This document shows, one piece after another, positions 5,752 to 6,507 of a stretch of 6,507 bases of DNA (position 1 is its first letter; the number at the start of each line of letters is the position of its first letter). The translations under genes and the position numbers were made by a program. A model generated the notes under the pieces. That model did not search any database, had not been told where the DNA came from, and was given only the letters and a program-made list of their open reading frames with translations. This DNA comes from an uncultured Clostridia bacterium (GTDB lineage: Bacteria > Bacillota > Clostridia > Oscillospirales > Acutalibacteraceae), in the NCBI GenBank assembly GCA_946610835.1, contig CAMOCU010000056.1, positions 1-6,507 on the forward strand, read 5' to 3'.

Positions 5752-6507
5752 ATGAGAAAAGAATCGGTACAGACGACATACGGCTATTCGCCGCAGGATT
5801 ACAAAAAATTCCGCCGCCTGGGCGTGCGGTATCTATTGCTGTTTTCTTTGTTGTACTGCTTTCTCTACTGCACGCGGCTGAATCTTTCCGGCGCAGGCGC
5901 GGCGATGATGGAGGGGCTGCACTGGAGCAGCCGGGAAATCGGCGTACTGACCGGAACGCTGTTCTGGACATACGGCATCGGGCAGCTGGTCAACGGACGG
6001 CTGAGCGAAATATACGGCACAACGCGTTTTCTCACACTGTCCGTTCTGCTTTCGTGCGCAATCAACGTTTTGATGGGCTTTCAATCTGCGCTGTGGATTA
6101 TGGCGATCCTGTGGGGAATCAACGGATACTGCCAATCCATGGCATGGACGCCCGGCATTGCCGCACTGACCAACTGGTGGCCGGGCGACCGGCGCGGTTT
6201 TGCCACAGGATTTGCCCACGCCTTTTCCGGCTTCGGCCAGGCTGTCGCCACGCTGGCTGTCGCCGCTTCGCTGCGTCTGCTTCCCGCGCAAGGATGGCGC
6301 AGCGCATTCTGGCTGCCTGCCGTGCTTCCGCTGGCGCTTCTGGCGTTGTTTCGTCTGTTCACGGTCGCCTCGCCCGGCAATGCAGGGCTGGCGGAGTATA
6401 CCGAATCCGACCCGAAACGGGCGCAGGCCGAAGCGCAGATGCGTGCCTTGCTGCGCGACAAAGGCAAGCTTTATCCTTATAAACACGTTCTGTCCGACGG
6501 CCGCTTT
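5752..6507 (+). CDS. Major facilitator transporter, organophosphate:phosphate antiporter family, 3' part missing
   Basis: The 252 visible residues are the N-terminal half of a transporter related to GlpT, UhpT, UhpC and PgtP, which exchange phosphorylated organic compounds for phosphate across the cytoplasmic membrane. Six membrane segments can be seen at about 25-45, 64-82, 92-110, 113-131, 150-172 and 183-203, followed by the start of the central cytoplasmic loop. Family signatures are 'YGIGQLVNGRLSE' at 74-86, 'WGINGYCQSMAWTP' at 121-134 and 'NWWPGDRRGFATGF' at 141-154. Arginine 42 in the first helix aligns with GlpT arginine 45, one of the two phosphate-binding arginines; the other would be in the missing half. 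The basic residue that follows in GlpT is a leucine here (43). The ATG at 5752 follows AAGGA by 11 nt. The gene is divergent from rnfC and is not in that operon. The substrate is unknown; glycerol 3-phosphate, hexose phosphate and phosphoglycerate are all possible, as is a regulatory sensor of the UhpC kind. Confidence 0.88.
   Translation, partial: MRKESVQTTYGYSPQDYKKFRRLGVRYLLLFSLLYCFLYCTRLNLSGAGAAMMEGLHWSSREIGVLTGTLFWTYGIGQLVNGRLSEIYGTTRFLTLSVLLSCAINVLMGFQSALWIMAILWGINGYCQSMAWTPGIAALTNWWPGDRRGFATGFAHAFSGFGQAVATLAVAASLRLLPAQGWRSAFWLPAVLPLALLALFRLFTVASPGNAGLAEYTESDPKRAQAEAQMRALLRDKGKLYPYKHVLSDGRF

Noticed and set aside
5694..6482. A 262-codon plus-strand open frame over the transporter.
   Set aside because: It starts inside the promoter, and its sequence past the start is arginine- and alanine-rich without membrane helices, whereas the frame beginning at 5752 gives a clear transporter.
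1..6507. The complex being Nqr (sodium-pumping NADH:quinone reductase) rather than Rnf.
   Set aside because: The presence of RnfB-type polyferredoxin and RnfC with two [4Fe-4S] motifs, and the absence of an NqrF-type gene, identify it as Rnf.

Overview
The window is dominated by a complete, tightly packed minus-strand operon for the Rnf membrane complex (ferredoxin:NAD+ oxidoreductase, ion-translocating). In transcription order it reads rnfC, rnfD, rnfG, rnfE, rnfA, rnfB (5591 down to 489), followed 13 bases later by the start of a sugar mutarotase-like gene that runs off the left edge (475 to 1). On the right, a divergent plus-strand gene (5752 onward, cut by the right edge) encodes a major facilitator transporter of the organophosphate:phosphate antiporter type. 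The six genes in the order C-D-G-E-A-B, strong AGGAGG-type ribosome binding sites before nearly every gene, a TTG start and GC-rich codon use suggest a GC-rich Gram-positive anaerobe of the Clostridia, perhaps a gut Oscillospiraceae-like lineage. That placement is inference from style and gene order, not from a database comparison.

Layout, left to right: 1-475 (minus) partial aldose 1-epimerase/LacX-like gene; 489-1313 rnfB; 1329-1934 rnfA; 1931-2689 rnfE, with a TTG start; 2682-3245 rnfG; 3242-4252 rnfD; 4245-5591 rnfC; 5592-5751 a 160-base divergent promoter region with one good sigma-A-type promoter in each direction; 5752-6507 (plus) partial transporter. The only gap between genes longer than 15 bases is the divergent promoter region.

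How the genes work together: RnfB, with many iron-sulfur clusters, is taken to receive electrons from reduced ferredoxin. RnfA and RnfE carry the paired membrane cysteines that hold an intramembrane cluster. RnfG and RnfD carry the threonine motifs for covalently bound FMN, and RnfC carries the NAD(H)/flavin site and two [4Fe-4S] motifs. Electron flow is coupled to Na+ or H+ export. All signature residues checked are present, so the complex looks functional. The flavin transferase ApbE needed for the FMN bonds is not in this window. The mutarotase and the transporter suggest nearby carbohydrate or phosphorylated-metabolite use, but neither has a known mechanistic link to Rnf.

I do not see a new biological system here. 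The points worth a second look are modest: a cysteine-bearing C-terminal tail on RnfE, ribosome binding sites embedded in the last codons of each upstream gene, the TTG start of rnfE, a repeated CTGT-N4-ACA motif in the divergent promoter region, and the mutarotase gene in the Rnf operon.
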